This document shows positions 1 through 11,994 of a stretch of DNA of 60,000 nt, one piece after another. The notes below the pieces were generated by a model that saw only the letters and a list, made by a program, of their open reading frames with translations, ran no database searches and had not been told where the DNA came from. Position numbers and translations under genes: made by a program. Source of the DNA: Membranipora membranacea (Eukaryota > Bryozoa > Gymnolaemata > Cheilostomatida > Membraniporidae); contig OU612070.1 of NCBI GenBank assembly GCA_914767715.1, positions 8,947,501 to 9,007,500 of the forward strand, written 5' to 3'. Each line of letters starts with the position of its first letter. Positions within the stretch are counted from its first letter, which is position 1.

Positions 1-850
1 ATAAAGCTGACTCCTGCATAGGAGATAATACATGTAATGGTGAATACATAGCATCTGTATAAAGTTCTGATGTCATCTGACAATCCATCTTCATCACACC
101 CTCCTTTAATGTGTGGAATCTAAAATACCAGGTCTGATTCACTTCGCCAACTAAATAACGCTATGTAGTCTGGTGCTGTTCTTCTCATCACATATTTGCT
201 CCATTCTATCATAGGCAGTACCCTTATGGTACCTATTCATATCCACCAATGACAAACAATCTCTAGCCTATGCGTTATCTTGCACGTTCTGGATGAATGC
301 TACCAGCGATTGGTTATGACAAATCATGCAGACTTAGCCATAATGTTGTCTTCGACATGTGGGAAAGGTAAAATGATGCAACAGTTGAGAGCTACTGCGT
401 ATGGGATTTTACACTGATTATTAATAATCAATTTTATTACAGTGGAACAGGTCCGAATTTGCCTAATATACTGATTGCTTTTATTTGTTCTAGGAAACTG
501 GAATTTCCAATAAGGCTCCACAAATTATTACATGACACGGCTTACAGTAGACGATGTTGTCGTCAAGGATAGCACAAGGTGAAAGTATCTTAGTCAGTAC
601 AACAATATTGTAGAATAAAGCCAATTTACAAACGAAATCTGCTCAGTTTTTCTGTAAAATGTATGAGTTCATATCGATAGGTTGGTTTTTATGTGAGTAT
701 GCTTTATTAATGTGTATCAAACATAGACCGACTAATAATATTATTAGTAGGTCTATGGTATCAAAGAATCACAGACAGTGCTTTCGAGAGCCACCATGAA
801 GGAATGTCTTTTCAGATAATAAGTAGGACAATGTGATTTAGATATGAATC
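1..850 (-). pseudogene. Partial, frameshifted copy of the SLC25A42 locus
   Basis: Positions 1-125 are a diverged copy of the coding exon that sits at 14217-14368 in the intact SLC25A42 gene, same strand, still preceded (minus strand) by a TATTTTAG acceptor. Aligned by eye, the copy lacks one base about 40 nt into the exon, so the conserved reading frame is lost. Positions about 535-850 match intron sequence at about 18838-19125 of the intact gene (shared stretches near GTGAAAGTAT, GAGCCACCATG and AATAATAAGTAGGA). The exon corresponding to 17279-17395 and most intervening DNA are missing, and no exon-3 equivalent is recognisable right of 850. The remainder, if any, lies left of the window. Inference: a dead duplicate, about 12-19 kb from its parent. 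Confidence 0.72.
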
Positions 851-2685
851 CAGTTGAAGATCATGCTTCCGCATGTTGGGACTCGGCACAATAGTCTCAA
901 AGCTTTACAGCGAAAGGCTGCGGTGTCAGATGATATTATAGGAAGAAAAGCACTTTGAAAAAATCAACCTTGAATCTCTCAGTGTGTGCTTTAGTAATTG
1001 TTTATTAAGAACACATTTATTCACCAAGAGGAGCCCACTTCTCTTTGGCTTGAAAACACCCAACACAGTACTTCATTCTACAATCTTTAACCAACAAGTA
1101 ACAAGGATCGTTCTTCATCCGTACTGCAAAGGATTGGGAAACCCTTGCTGCAGATAGCCTAGTCCTCATGCCCGCCCATGTTTAGCTGTTCAGTTCATAA
1201 TTGTTGCTGACTGGAAATGATTAACAACTTATGAGATAACCAGTTTCTAAGGTCACAGCTGAAGGCTAGTGCTTGAATCTAAGACAACTCTCCTCTTCGG
1301 TGTTTGGCAATCTATAAAGATCCAAACTGAGTTGGAGCAGTTATTAGGGCAAGCCCAGAACATACACCTTTAGAATATTAGGGTAACAGAAAATTGAGAG
1401 CACCCGAGCAAAAACAAGCATAAAATATGAAAATCTTGGTCTGCTGGTTTTTGAGGGATCGAAATCACTATAAAGATTCTCTCACCAACAATGAAAAATT
1501 GGCGAGTAGCGTTAGCGCACAGAATTAAATTCTTCTCATAGAATGGTAATATCAGCAAAACCCTATCCAATTAAAACACTCAACACAAGGGCTGATCTGA
1601 CAACGATCCTATTGGCTATCCCTAATAGCACGCAAAATGTAGCCTGGGAAATTGTTTTGTTCACAAAACTGCGAACAGTAATAAAATGCCTTCAGCGTTG
1701 ATGATTTCGGGCTTTTCTAGAAATGCTACTAGGGGCTGGCTATTTCTGCAAGCCCTTTGTTTGGCAAAATAAAGCCAATGATGCTATTCAGATATGGAAT
1801 TCAATGGGTTAGAGTTATGCCCTCAGAATTAAGAGGACACAACAACATAATCTTAGTCATGTAAATACAGTTTTTTCTTTTTCTGTATTGCGGAGAAAAT
1901 ATATTGGAAAATAATGATGGTGCTTCACACCTTTGTTTCCAAAGCACTGATTAATGTCACACATAAGGTTATGGTTTGATAGGCAGGGTACTTGCCAGGT
2001 AAGTAGTGATTGTTAAAATCAATGGGCAGTAACTTCTTGTCAGTATTACCTGGTATACCTGTGCGATGTTGGTCATATTGGTCATTACTCCCTGCTTGTA
2101 TGGTGTTATCTACTCAGTGTACCTGCTGTTAAGAAGTGTACTGCTGCAAGACATTTGATTTGATTTTGAATTTGATTGGCTGTTATATTGTGGATTGTGT
2201 GCAGACACACAAAACAACCACAACGCAGGAATGTTTTGAAGATGATTTGGAAGTACTTGAATGCAAGATAGTCTTGTGACATAGTCTATCTTTGCAGCAC
2301 AGCAATGGTGACGCTACTGTGCTTCATAACAGGCCAAAACAGGCAACTCCCAGAGTCCAAGGTACTGAGATACAAAAACCTACGTTCTATCGAGGCTCAA
2401 ATTGTTTCCAAATGATTAGTTTCTATTGATTTTCTAATTTAGTTGCTCAGTCTAAATGAATTAATTCAGTCGCCATACTGCTGAGACAAACTCATGCCTA
2501 AACAGTAAGCACATGCGCAGAGTAATTTCTTTTTAATAATATTGTAGAATAAATGAAATCAGGTTTGTGGCTTTGTGATAAATTAATTTAGCCAATACCT
2601 GCGTTAGTTATGATTTATGTTTATATTTTTTTATTTATAAATGTCTTCATTATATATATATGTATATATATATTTATATATATCA
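851..2685. other. Non-coding stretch with weak dispersed repeats
   Basis: No open frame with family resemblance or good splice context was found on either strand. Around 2150-2300 there is a segment resembling 32380-32500 (shared core GCAGGAATGTTTT then TTGGAAGTA), so it is probably a dispersed repeat. The right end is a (TA)n-rich run at 2651-2683. Confidence 0.5.
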
Positions 2686-3621
2686 GCCCCTAGTTACTGA
2701 TGCACGTCAATCTGCATACAGACAATACCGATCAACTGAAGATGCCATGATTTCACTCATTGACACACTGTCGGAACAACTCGACCAGAATGCTCAGAGC
2801 TATGTGGGAGGGGTATTCATTGATTTCACCAGCGCCTTTAACACCATAAGTCCTACCATCCTCATTGATAAGCTGAAACAAATTGATCTTCAATGCCAAC
2901 TGGATATACATTGGGTATACTGCTATCTATGCAACAGATCTCAGAGGGTAACTTCACAGCTCAACATCTCAAACACCATCTCAACAGCAGCTCTCAAGGT
3001 TGTGTATTGTCGCTCATCCTGTTCTCAATCTACGTCCATAAAATGGGAAGAAGCAACACCAACAACTCTTTATCTTTAATAAAAATGCAGATGATACGCT
3101 TGTGTTGGATAAACTCCATGCAAGTGATCAAGGGTTTAGAGACATTCTTCGAAGTGACCAATCGTCAATGTGGGAGGTGCTGACAACTCTAAACAACTGG
3201 TGTGATGAGCGAGATCTCACCTTAAACAAAACCAAGACAAATGAGATTCTTTTTCTCTAACGCCAGAGATGAACCAGGTCCAGCAGCACTTATCATAGAG
3301 GACACACCATTAGAACACGTGACAACCTACAAATACCTTGGCACCAATATATCTAACAAACTGAGAGTCCAGTGTAACACCGAGCCAGGAAGAAACTCTT
3401 CATTATGCGAAAATTAAGATTCCTTGGCACATCTGAGAAACTGGCCAAACCTTTATCAAGAGTAACATCATACACCATCTTCCAGTAATATACGAACACC
3501 TGACTGAAAAGGAAAAAGCTGCCCTCAACCACATCACCAGAATGGGGAGCAATCTGTCCAAAACTGAACTACCCTCTCTCCTGACAACAGTAACTGGGCG
3601 CGTTAAGATAGTAAATAAAGG
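2686..3621 (+). mobile_element. 5'-truncated non-LTR retrotransposon (CR1/L2/Rex-like RT remnant)
   Basis: Conceptual translation gives the middle of a LINE reverse transcriptase: a QSAYRQYRSTEDA block, then FIDFTSAFNTI (fingers/palm), then in another frame QGCVLSLILFSIY, then NADDTL at the YxDD active-site position, followed by LTTLNNWCDERDLTLN and TTYKYLG. At least two frameshifts and in-frame stops separate these blocks, and the first catalytic-box residue is N where active enzymes have Y, so the copy is dead. The endonuclease and ORF1 are absent, as in ordinary 5' truncation. The 3' end runs directly into the TACA array, which I read as the element's tail. The SSAFNTI/GAPQGCVLSP-type block order resembles the CR1/L2/Rex group; the exact clade is uncertain. 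Confidence 0.85.
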
Positions 3622-3933
3622 TACATACATACATACATACATACATACATACATACATACATACATACATACATACATACATACATACATACATGCATAC
3701 ATACATACATACATACATACATACATACATACATACATACATACATACATACATACATACATACATACATACATACATACATACATACATACATACATAC
3801 ATACATACATACATACATACATACATACATACATACATACATACATACATACATACATACATACATACATACATACATACATACATACATACATACATAC
3901 ATACATACATACATACATACATACATACATACC
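3622..3933. repeat. (TACA)n microsatellite, about 78 units
   Basis: An almost perfect tetranucleotide array with a single A-to-G interruption near 3695. It abuts the 3' end of the LINE remnant and probably began as its short tandem 3' tail. The repeat keeps every frame open on both strands (runs of Tyr-Ile-His-Thr or Met-Tyr-Val-Cys); these are artefacts, not genes. Confidence 0.97.
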
Positions 3934-4754
3934 AACATTTACTTTTATTGGCATTTAAAGAGATTTCATTAAAAATGTTTTGCACTCAGTGTCAAGAAAA
4001 ATAGTGACAAAAAACAGAAAGAAAATTGAATAGAATATCATCAAAGTTGTTGATCAAGCCGATAACATATGGTTAAATAGCAATGTTCTGAATGAGCTAA
4101 ATTTCTCTTTAGATCTCAAATTTAATGGTAACAAATTCTAAGTAATAGATAGTTTGTATCTTAAATTGTCAGTATGATATAAAAGTAAGGGGTTCAATCA
4201 CCGATGTAGAACAAGGTATGGTTTTTAAATCCTCTATGAAAATATGGTGCTGGTGATAAAATATTGTTTATCTTATTCGCAAAATGTGAAGTGAAATAAC
4301 ATTAAACATTAACAGTCTCGCTACCCAGTGATACCTTGTGAGAAGCCTTGATGTGACTTATTATTATTGATAGTCTTATTATTTGCCCATATTCACTCAT
4401 AAATATATTTTTCCAATCACAACTACACTGATTCATCAAACCAGATTCTCACATTTTTATCAGGAATATCTTATGTCCATCAAACCCACATGTTTCCTTG
4501 ACAATTACTCAACTTCACCTTCTTGAAGAACTATTGGATGGTCACTCACTCTCTCGCCCACACATATCTTGAAATGTGAGGTGAGTGTCATCTATCCAAT
4601 CAGAATGACTTGTTTGCCTAAAAATACAGGTACTATATATATAGCTAACTTGAAAATTCAAGTTAGCTATATTTACTCCGATCTATGGAAATATATCTAT
4701 TTGAAATTGGACTAAAGGTGTCTTGTGTTAACAGCCTATAGTTCTCTAACCTGA
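3934..4754. other. Non-coding, AT-rich
   Basis: Nothing recognisable was seen apart from a small inverted repeat at about 4636-4670 (AGCTAACTTGAA facing TTCAAGTTAGCT) around a TATATA run. Confidence 0.5.
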
Positions 4755-4762
4755 TAACTATT

Positions 4763-5885
4763 GAATTTTGGAATGAACGTTGCCTGGAACGAACGTCGAC
4801 GGGATTGAACGTAGCTGGGATTGAACGTAGCTGGAATGAACGTAGCTGGAATGAATCTCGAAATTCCCGGACCCAACGTCGAACTTCCTGGATTAAACGT
4901 CGACTACATTAGTTTATATATGGAATCAATGGTAATGCAACTCCCCAAAATCATTGTGTAAAATAAAGATGATCATTCACAAAGGTACTTACCTCTGTTT
5001 ATGATGATGGTTACCAAATCTCTGATGGCTGAATGGAATCAAGTATGTAATGAAGTTCCACAGAATTGTACTTGTCTGGTAGTAGGATTCAATTGAGTAT
5101 GAGCGAGCTATTTTGACATGTACCCGCCCTTAATAGATGACATGATGGTACTGATGCTCAGTGAATTATTTCGCTCTCTTTCAATCAGAGATATAAAATC
5201 AATGGTATATCATGTGATCAACGTGCTTGCTTTCAGCAGAATTATATATGTTCTTTTCACAGACATGACAGATGTGATGACAACGGGATACGAGTTTGCC
5301 GAGTCGATAAATGACGACTGGTGGACAGCACGCAGGAAAAATTGTGCACGGTTACAACGGTGTACTCCCTCTCATCGGTTACAATAACTAGTACAAAAAA
5401 TTAGTGTTCATTAATATAAGTAAACTACGACTCATAAGTCATACATATTTCACTGCAGGTAAAAAACTGATGGTATTGTGTACTCCGGGAGAACAGTGTA
5501 CATTATCTCTTGGTAGTGCATGGCCCCGTCGGGACCTATTTCTCTTGCAGTATTTCATTACAATTTCTGTTTTGCACTACTCACTGAATAGTACAATTCT
5601 GTGGAACTTCATTACATACTTGATTCCATTCAGCCATCAGAGATTTGGTAACCATCATCATAAACAGATGTAAGTACCTTTGTGAATGATCATCTGTATT
5701 TTACACAATTATTTTGGAGAGTTGCATTCCCATTGATTCCATTTATAAACTAATGTAGTCGACGTTTAATCCAGGGAATTTGACGTTGGTTCAAGGGAAT
5801 TTCGAGATTCATTCCAGTCGACGTTCATTCCATCTACGTTCAATCCCGTCGACGTTCGTTCCAGGCGACTTTCATTCCAATCCCC
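4763..5885. mobile_element. Foldback DNA transposon with about 300-bp terminal inverted repeats
   Basis: The left arm (4763-5072) and right arm (5590-5885) are inverted copies of each other and include the same splice-like and TCGACGTT-type motifs. The outer 130 bp of each arm consists of degenerate subterminal repeats of about 16 bp built on GAACGTAGCTGGAAT. The 8-bp sequence TAACTATT flanks the element on both sides (4755-4762 and 5886-5893), a likely target-site duplication. An 8-bp duplication fits hAT, P or Merlin-like elements, but the ends (GAATTTTGGAATG / GGGGATTGGAATG) match none that I know. The 517-bp core has no transposase, so the element is non-autonomous. It ends about 240 bp upstream of the TATA box of the NPAS4-like gene. 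Confidence 0.85.
5268..5394 (+). pseudogene. SH3-domain-like exon fragment inside the foldback element
   Basis: In the element core, an acceptor-like TTCTTTTCACAG (ending 5261) is followed by an open frame whose residues include GYEFAESINDDWWTARR. This is close to the SH3 signature of an acidic stretch followed by a DDWW.AR core. After a +1 frame change, GYNGVLPLIGYN follows, at the place where SH3 domains have G-x-[VI]-P-x-x-Y. The two halves are in different frames, so this is a broken fragment. Seen directly: the residues and the frame break. Inferred: it was captured from a host gene. The homologous stretch is short (about 40 residues), so chance similarity remains possible. Confidence 0.5.
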
Positions 5886-5893
5886 TAACTATT

Positions 5894-6209
5894 TCCAGTA
5901 GCAAGAGCTTGATAGTGTCACTTCCATAAGGTACACATACATTCTCACACTTTTGGTGTGAAAATGCAATACATAGCCGCTGACTAGCTATATATATACA
6001 CACACACATACATATATATATAAATACATATCAGAACTTTCCACTAAAAATTATATTAGATTTTAGTTTATTGATAACTTGACCTGGTCACCTCTTTTAT
6101 CGCGGCCATTGATCTATAAACCTATATAAGCTAAGTCAGAATGGGAGAGATTCACAAATCAACTTGGACAGTCCACCGTACATTCAGGGATTGGAACATA
6201 AACTGAATT
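5894..6209 (+). promoter_or_regulatory. Promoter and 5' UTR of the NPAS4-like gene
   Basis: A TATATAAG TATA box lies at 6124-6131, 79-86 bp before the start codon, which implies transcription starting near 6155 and a short leader. Further upstream is a TATATACACACACATACATATATA low-complexity run (about 5990-6022), then the foldback element. I saw no clear CArG box or full CRE, the elements that make vertebrate NPAS4 activity-inducible. Confidence 0.55.
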
Positions 6210-9200
6210 ATGCAGTCAACAGCGATGGATCTCTACAATAACTACTGGAAGGAGTGCAAAAGGTATGTTCTTTAAGCTATTATTTTTACAGTGTAATGGC
6301 TGGTACATGGTATTCAATAGATGTTTTTGATCAATTTGCTTTTTTCCAAAATAATAATTGGCTGCATGCTGTGCACATGGCTTTTAAGTGAAAGAACATT
6401 AGCAGTAAGTATATTCCGTTACTGAAAATGTTTTGTTTTTGGCACTATAAAGAAATTGCTGTAATAAATATGATAAAACGGCTATATGTTTGTTTCAGTA
6501 AAAGTTTTCCTACAGCACCTGTGACTAAATCATCCAAACATAGGCGAGAGCTGATTAATCAGGAGATAGACAACATCAGGACATTACTACCTCTGCAGAA
6601 TAGATCTCTGCAGAGACTCAGCCAGCTGGAGGTTATGAGTATGGCGTGTATCTTCATCAGAAGATGTCACATTCTTGGATCAGGTAAGCCCTATGTATCA
6701 ACACTAGTTGAACTGCTCAAATTTTGTCTGAGTCACGGTTAGTAGCATTCCATCATTAACAACCACTGAACTAATTGAATGGAATTTGGTTGACAATGGA
6801 ATGCCACTACTTAACCTTGCTTTTGAAATATTTCATAAAACCCCAAAATTTTATTCACAGCAAAATATACAGATAACCCGATCACAGATTTTCTGTTAAT
6901 TTTTTTATTCTACATTGCTCAGCATTCGTGACAAGACGCCTCGCCTCGTCTGATCCCCCAGACTCTAACAGATTTTCCTTTACAACAAAATTACTTTTCA
7001 TGACTAACTTATGCCTAGATAATCCACTTTGCAAAACCGTTCATTAGCTATCTATAGTCATGTGTCAGAAGTCAGAACAGTGATAATGGACTTTCCTAGG
7101 GCATTTCGCTGTTTCTTTATTTGTCATATGAAAAGATGTTAACAGCTGTCTATTGTGTTCCAGTTATAGCTCATGATGAGACATACAGCGATATCATGAA
7201 AGCTGTACCAGGATTTTTCTTGGTCTGTACGACACAGGGAAAGCTAGTCTACATATCTGACAACATAACAGACTTCTTGGGACACTCCATGGTAATTTAT
7301 CATCATTCTTATTCAATCCTCCTCCCTTCAAACCTGTTTCAAACCCTGCAGATGATCAGATGATCTCAAGCAATTTTATCATCTATAAGCAGAAATTCTT
7401 CATGACTCAGCTTTTGAAAAAGAAAAGCTTACAAGCTATATTACTGTATACATGTTTACATGTCAAGATTCCATTCGAAAATTACCAATTCTCTGAAGAA
7501 CTGCTTCTGTCCTATTTATGAAGCATGAAACCCTAAGACATTCACAACGATAACTGTTAGGTGGTTAGGGAACACACTGCCTATACGCCCTATACCTTAC
7601 ATATCAAGATTATCCCTGATTTTTTGCAGGCGGATATTACCAAACAAGGCGATAATATTTATGATATTATCGATCAGAGAGATCACACTACTGTAAAACA
7701 ATCACTAAATTCGACAGCAGGAAATGAGGTCAACTTTCAAGGTCGGATTTCAAGATACACTCGCAGGCAGCCTAGCTTCCTAGATGAGAAGGTGAGAGTT
7801 CTACCGTACATTCAGGGTGTATAGTAGGACATTGTATATGGTATTATTTATGATGCTGGCATGTGGTGTGTAGTTCAATGGTATGAGGTGATCATTATCT
7901 TATATGTGCCCGCAAGTGAGTGTATATCACACAGTTTTACACTTATATAATGAGTCAGCTAAAGTTTCTTCTTGAGTAATGGCAATGAGTTAAGATATAG
8001 GTAAGATCAAAAAAGTTGAAACGTACAGAAAGGAAAATGAACTTGATATTAATAACGGTCAAACAAGCTGTATATAATAGCTGCTTACACCAAATCGTTT
8101 TGTCCAGTGTTTTATTCTTTAGTTTTATTTTATAGCCAATCCAGGTGACAGGCTACTTGGTGACTCCAGCAACATCAGCAAATGGTTCAACAGATGGAGA
8201 GCAAGTGATGGTGGCTCTGTGCACTCCAATCCTGTGTCCTGCCCTGAAGGCCTCGGTCATAAATCAAAGTGTGACGACCTTTACCTCAGTTCACAGTATG
8301 AACATGAGATTCATCGAGGTCTCCGAATCGTAAGTAAAATATCTATCATATATGCTTTCGAAAGTTCCTAAAGAGCATATGGTAAAGATTTCGCATTGGT
8401 TGCATTAGTTAATTTAAGCGGTTCGGCAAATCAATATTCCCAAAATTATGCTCCCTTTTTTCTCTGCTTGTTTTCTGTGCGTGATTTGACCAAGTATAAC
8501 ATTGCATAACATTGTCTTCTTTCTGACACACTGAATTATCCTTCACAGTTCAATCTGTAATTTCCTCATCTACTTCTAATTATATAGTTGCCAATATTAT
8601 CTTGGATATAATGAGGAAGAACTGGTCGGAAGATCTTGGTATGACTTTGTGGCACCCGAATATCTTAGCCTAGCGGCTAAGCACCACATGACAGGTAGGT
8701 AGTTTTGGCAAAACAACTTAGAGAGTAAAATAGAGTAAAACAGAATTCGCCAAATTACTCTACAACACCCTCTTTTCAAAGTCGAAGCCAAGGACCAGTA
8801 TACCCTATGCATATGGTATTAGGCATTTGTTCGGGGATGGCACAGTATTGGCTGACACCAATATATCCTGGCCAAGATGGCATTTATTAAAAGAAGGGTG
8901 CATGAATGTAAATCATATCAATCAAGTACTTAGGTCCTGGATTATCATCAAATTTGAAAAAATACAAATTTCTATTGAAAGTTTGAGCTTATTTTGATAG
9001 TTATATCACACAAATTGAGTAGAGGCCGTGAAAGCTTCTCATAACTTACACATCTATTTCACAAAATAATACTCCTTTACAGCTACAGAAGGTATGATGG
9101 ATAGTCACACAGTTTTCTACGGAAGGTTTATGAACAGGTTGGGAGGAAAGTTTCCGGTTGCAGTATCACTTTATCAGCACAAAACAGACGATAACAACAT

Positions 9201-10752
9201 ATATATCATAAGCACTGTGCAAGTACTCAGGTAAGGCAAATCTGGTGGTACACTGATTAAAAATTATGGTATTCAAGGGAAATTTGGTAAGAGTTGTCCC
9301 CTCACATTTCACGAGAAACACACACGCTCATTCCTCTCTTAGATTGAAGGTTGAAATATGCCATGGTAATCAGTCAATGCAATCCAAAACCAAAACTGGT
9401 GACAAGTAAGTCTTGGCAAGCTTGTCAAGACATAATAGCCGATAACTAGCTACTTTGTAACAAACTTTGTTTCCTGCAATACCAAATGGAAAAAATACGG
9501 AAATTTCACTTTACTTAATGCCACCGCTATACCATTCCAGAGAGTCTAGAAGTTTGGATAGTCAGGCGCAGGATATGCACGCTGCTGATAAAGAGAGCTC
9601 TAACCCACCACCACCTACACACAACCATCAGCAGTTATCTCCACACAGTCAGCGATCATACAGTCAGATGGCGGGCACATCCTTAAATGAGAGAATCAGT
9701 TATCAGCATTATCCGCCTGCAGCATTGCTGATGCCCTTTCCATACCCTAGTATGAGACAGATAGACCCTTACAGTTATGACTTCACAGCTGCATATCAGC
9801 AACACTTAATAAGCGGGTAAGAATCTATATTTGCATTCCTGGAAAATCCCCTACTACTAGAGGATAGGAATTCAGCTAGAAATTTTCCACCTACCTAAGT
9901 GGAGTTATCATTAGCTACACTCTAGAATAACTAGTTTACAAGTGACCGAAAGAATAAAGCAATATAGAGCCTGGCAGCTAGTTCTGTAAAAGTTTTGTAA
10001 TTCTTTTACATTGAAAAATTCATAGCACTTCTGGGTAAAAATTATGTAGGGTGTTATAAATTGTCTCCCCTGCTAATATATGAGGTAATAATTGGTATGT
10101 ATGTACTGTACAGGCGTAATAAGCTACCATTATTTTATTATCTGACAGATTTCCTTTGAGACCGCACCAACCTACCGAGGACTCCTTCTACTCAACACAA
10201 ATACAACAGTGTACCAGCTCACCCAGTATAGAGAGTCACTCAGCTCATAGTCACAGCCCAGTACAGTATGCAGAACTGACAAACTGTAACCAGGCTAATA
10301 ACTATACAAAGCAACACCAAACAGCTACAGACAGGGAAAACAACAACTACTATCTGAGACAGTGCCAGTCACTGAGAAAAGATCAGGTAAGCTATCATAA
10401 AGATTATTAGTGCTTCTTGTTACTCATCATTCTATTATTATTCATTATTTTTTGGTGTAAGATAGACTTACAATACAGTTGCTAGGCTATTGCTGAGAAA
10501 GTGATGAGGAATTTTTGGTTCCATGGAGTCAATGAATTTCTAGTGGTTGTTCCTGGTTCATAACATGCCAGTAACTCCAAAATGTAACTTAGACCTGAGA
10601 ACACATAATTGCATTGCAATCTCTGGTTCCTAACACTGGTATTATTTGTTCACTTTTAGGGTTATGGAGAGGCTGATGAAAAATGGATCAGCGGAAAGCA
10701 TCTTCATCATCATCAACACACTTTACTGGCAAAACCAACCCAGAATCATTAG
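6210..10752 (+). CDS. NPAS4/dysfusion-type bHLH-PAS transcription factor
   Basis: Model: join(6210..6262, 6499..6683, 7164..7291, 7630..7791, 8136..8329, 8588..8694, 9083..9230, 9541..9816, 10149..10386, 10660..10752), 527 aa, all phases consistent. A short N-terminus leads into a bHLH at about residues 28-76 (basic KSSKHRRELINQEI, then helix 2 with LEVMSMACIFIRR). PAS-A starts near 85 (AVPGFFLVCTTQGKLVYIS, then DFLGHSM) and continues through GDNIYDIID. PAS-B is at about 235-325 (YYLGYNEEELVGRSWYDFV). These blocks match the vertebrate NPAS4 pattern closely. The C-terminal 200 residues are rich in Ser, Gln, His and Pro, consistent with an activation domain, and show no motif I know. Expected role (family knowledge): nuclear factor that dimerises with ARNT-type partners on E-box-like DNA. 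Exon 8 is opened from the CCATTCCAG acceptor because upstream codons hit a stop. NPAS4, NPAS4L and dysfusion cannot be told apart here. Confidence 0.9.
9950..10135 (+). repeat. Dispersed repeat, copy 1 (paired with 13140-13325)
   Basis: Lies in the last-but-two intron of the NPAS4-like gene. Blocks shared in the same order with 13140-13325 are CCTGGCAGCTAGTTC, CATAGC...CTGGGTAA.AATTATGTA, GGTGTT..AAATTGTCT and ATGAGGTA. No coding capacity or terminal inverted repeats were noticed; a SINE or MITE relic is likely. Confidence 0.6.
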
Positions 10753-11994
10753 ATGGTAGCTCCAATCGGACATACACCGGTTCTTATAATCTACTAAAAG
10801 AAGCCCGTAGACGGCGGATGGTTTAGTTTTCCTCCTCCTTTATGTTAAATTAGAACATGCGACAGTCAGTCATATAGTCCACAATAGGTGGTGCAAAGCA
10901 CGGCAATATACAGAGATTTTTAGCATAATATATCTTGGTCCATGATGATGAACGTGAAACAAGGTAGAATAAGTTATATCGATGTAATATTTATTTATAT
11001 ATATATATATATATATAATTTGTATAACTCAGGGTACATAAGGCACAGAATGAATATCATAGTTGTCCTTGATCCCATTTTAGAGATGAATATTTCTTAG
11101 CTTTTTGGCGTGGCAACACATTTGTGATTACATGTTGCAGGATTCTAAAATCGGACGATATGTTTTTATGTAGCTCATTATCATTATATATATTATATAT
11201 ATATACATGATATTCTAAATCAGTTTTACCAACATTGTGAATACTGCAAGTTCTTTGTATATACTTTCTTTATGGTATTTTATAATCAGACAAAATGACA
11301 GCGACGTTATAATATAACATACTGAACAGCCCAAAAAGAGTAATAATCAGCAAGAAACTTTGTCAGACTTTGAGAGAAAATGATATAAATTGTGAAAAAG
11401 AAATCAAATTAGGCAGATTCAGATTTCAGTTTGATAGTGTTCAAAAGGTCCTCTAAAATTGATAATCTTTTCTATTGATAGTAACTGACCGTATGAAAAA
11501 TAATTCTATTGAGTAAATTATAAAGTTTAAAATTAATTTTAGTTTAATATGGTGGGTAGCACCATGACATACATATAATGATGACAATTCGTGTTGATTG
11601 CGTTTACAGTTTGCGGGTGCAATCTGATAACAGGGGGTAAATTTGGCTCTGTCAAAACACCTAATCATAAATTTCACATCTTAACCTGACACCTCAAGAG
11701 CGTATGACGCTATAAGGCTGTGAAGGGATATGATCGGGTTATAAATATCACAGGGTAAGGATCTATATTTATATCCTTTAGCTGTGTCAATATCTAGATT
11801 TCCACAAGAATCTTCTTTATGCAACAATTATCAGGAGTGAGACTGGCCAATTAAAACAACTGACATAAAACTCAAAATCTCCCGGTTTATTCTACAGACA
11901 AGAACAAACATGTTATATCTAAGACTGGATGGCTTGACTAGCTGGAGGGGGTCAATCACTCTCTAACCATATATAGAATAAAGCACCGGGCCTA
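10753..11994. other. Convergent intergenic spacer (3' UTRs of the NPAS4-like gene and SLC25A42)
   Basis: Contains two (TA)n tracts (about 10993-11019 and 11184-11206) and no coding sequence. On the minus strand an AATAAA polyadenylation signal lies at 11891-11886, about 100 bp past the SLC25A42 stop codon, and is the probable 3' end of that gene. No clear AATAAA was found for the plus-strand gene. Confidence 0.5.

Noticed and set aside
720-760. 36-bp palindrome (CATAGACC…GGTCTATG)
   Set aside because: Near-palindromic AT-rich sequence in decayed duplicate intron; no sign of function.
3403-4004. Five overlapping ORFs on both strands in the TACA array
   Set aside because: A tetranucleotide repeat without stops stays open in all frames; the translation is pure repeat.
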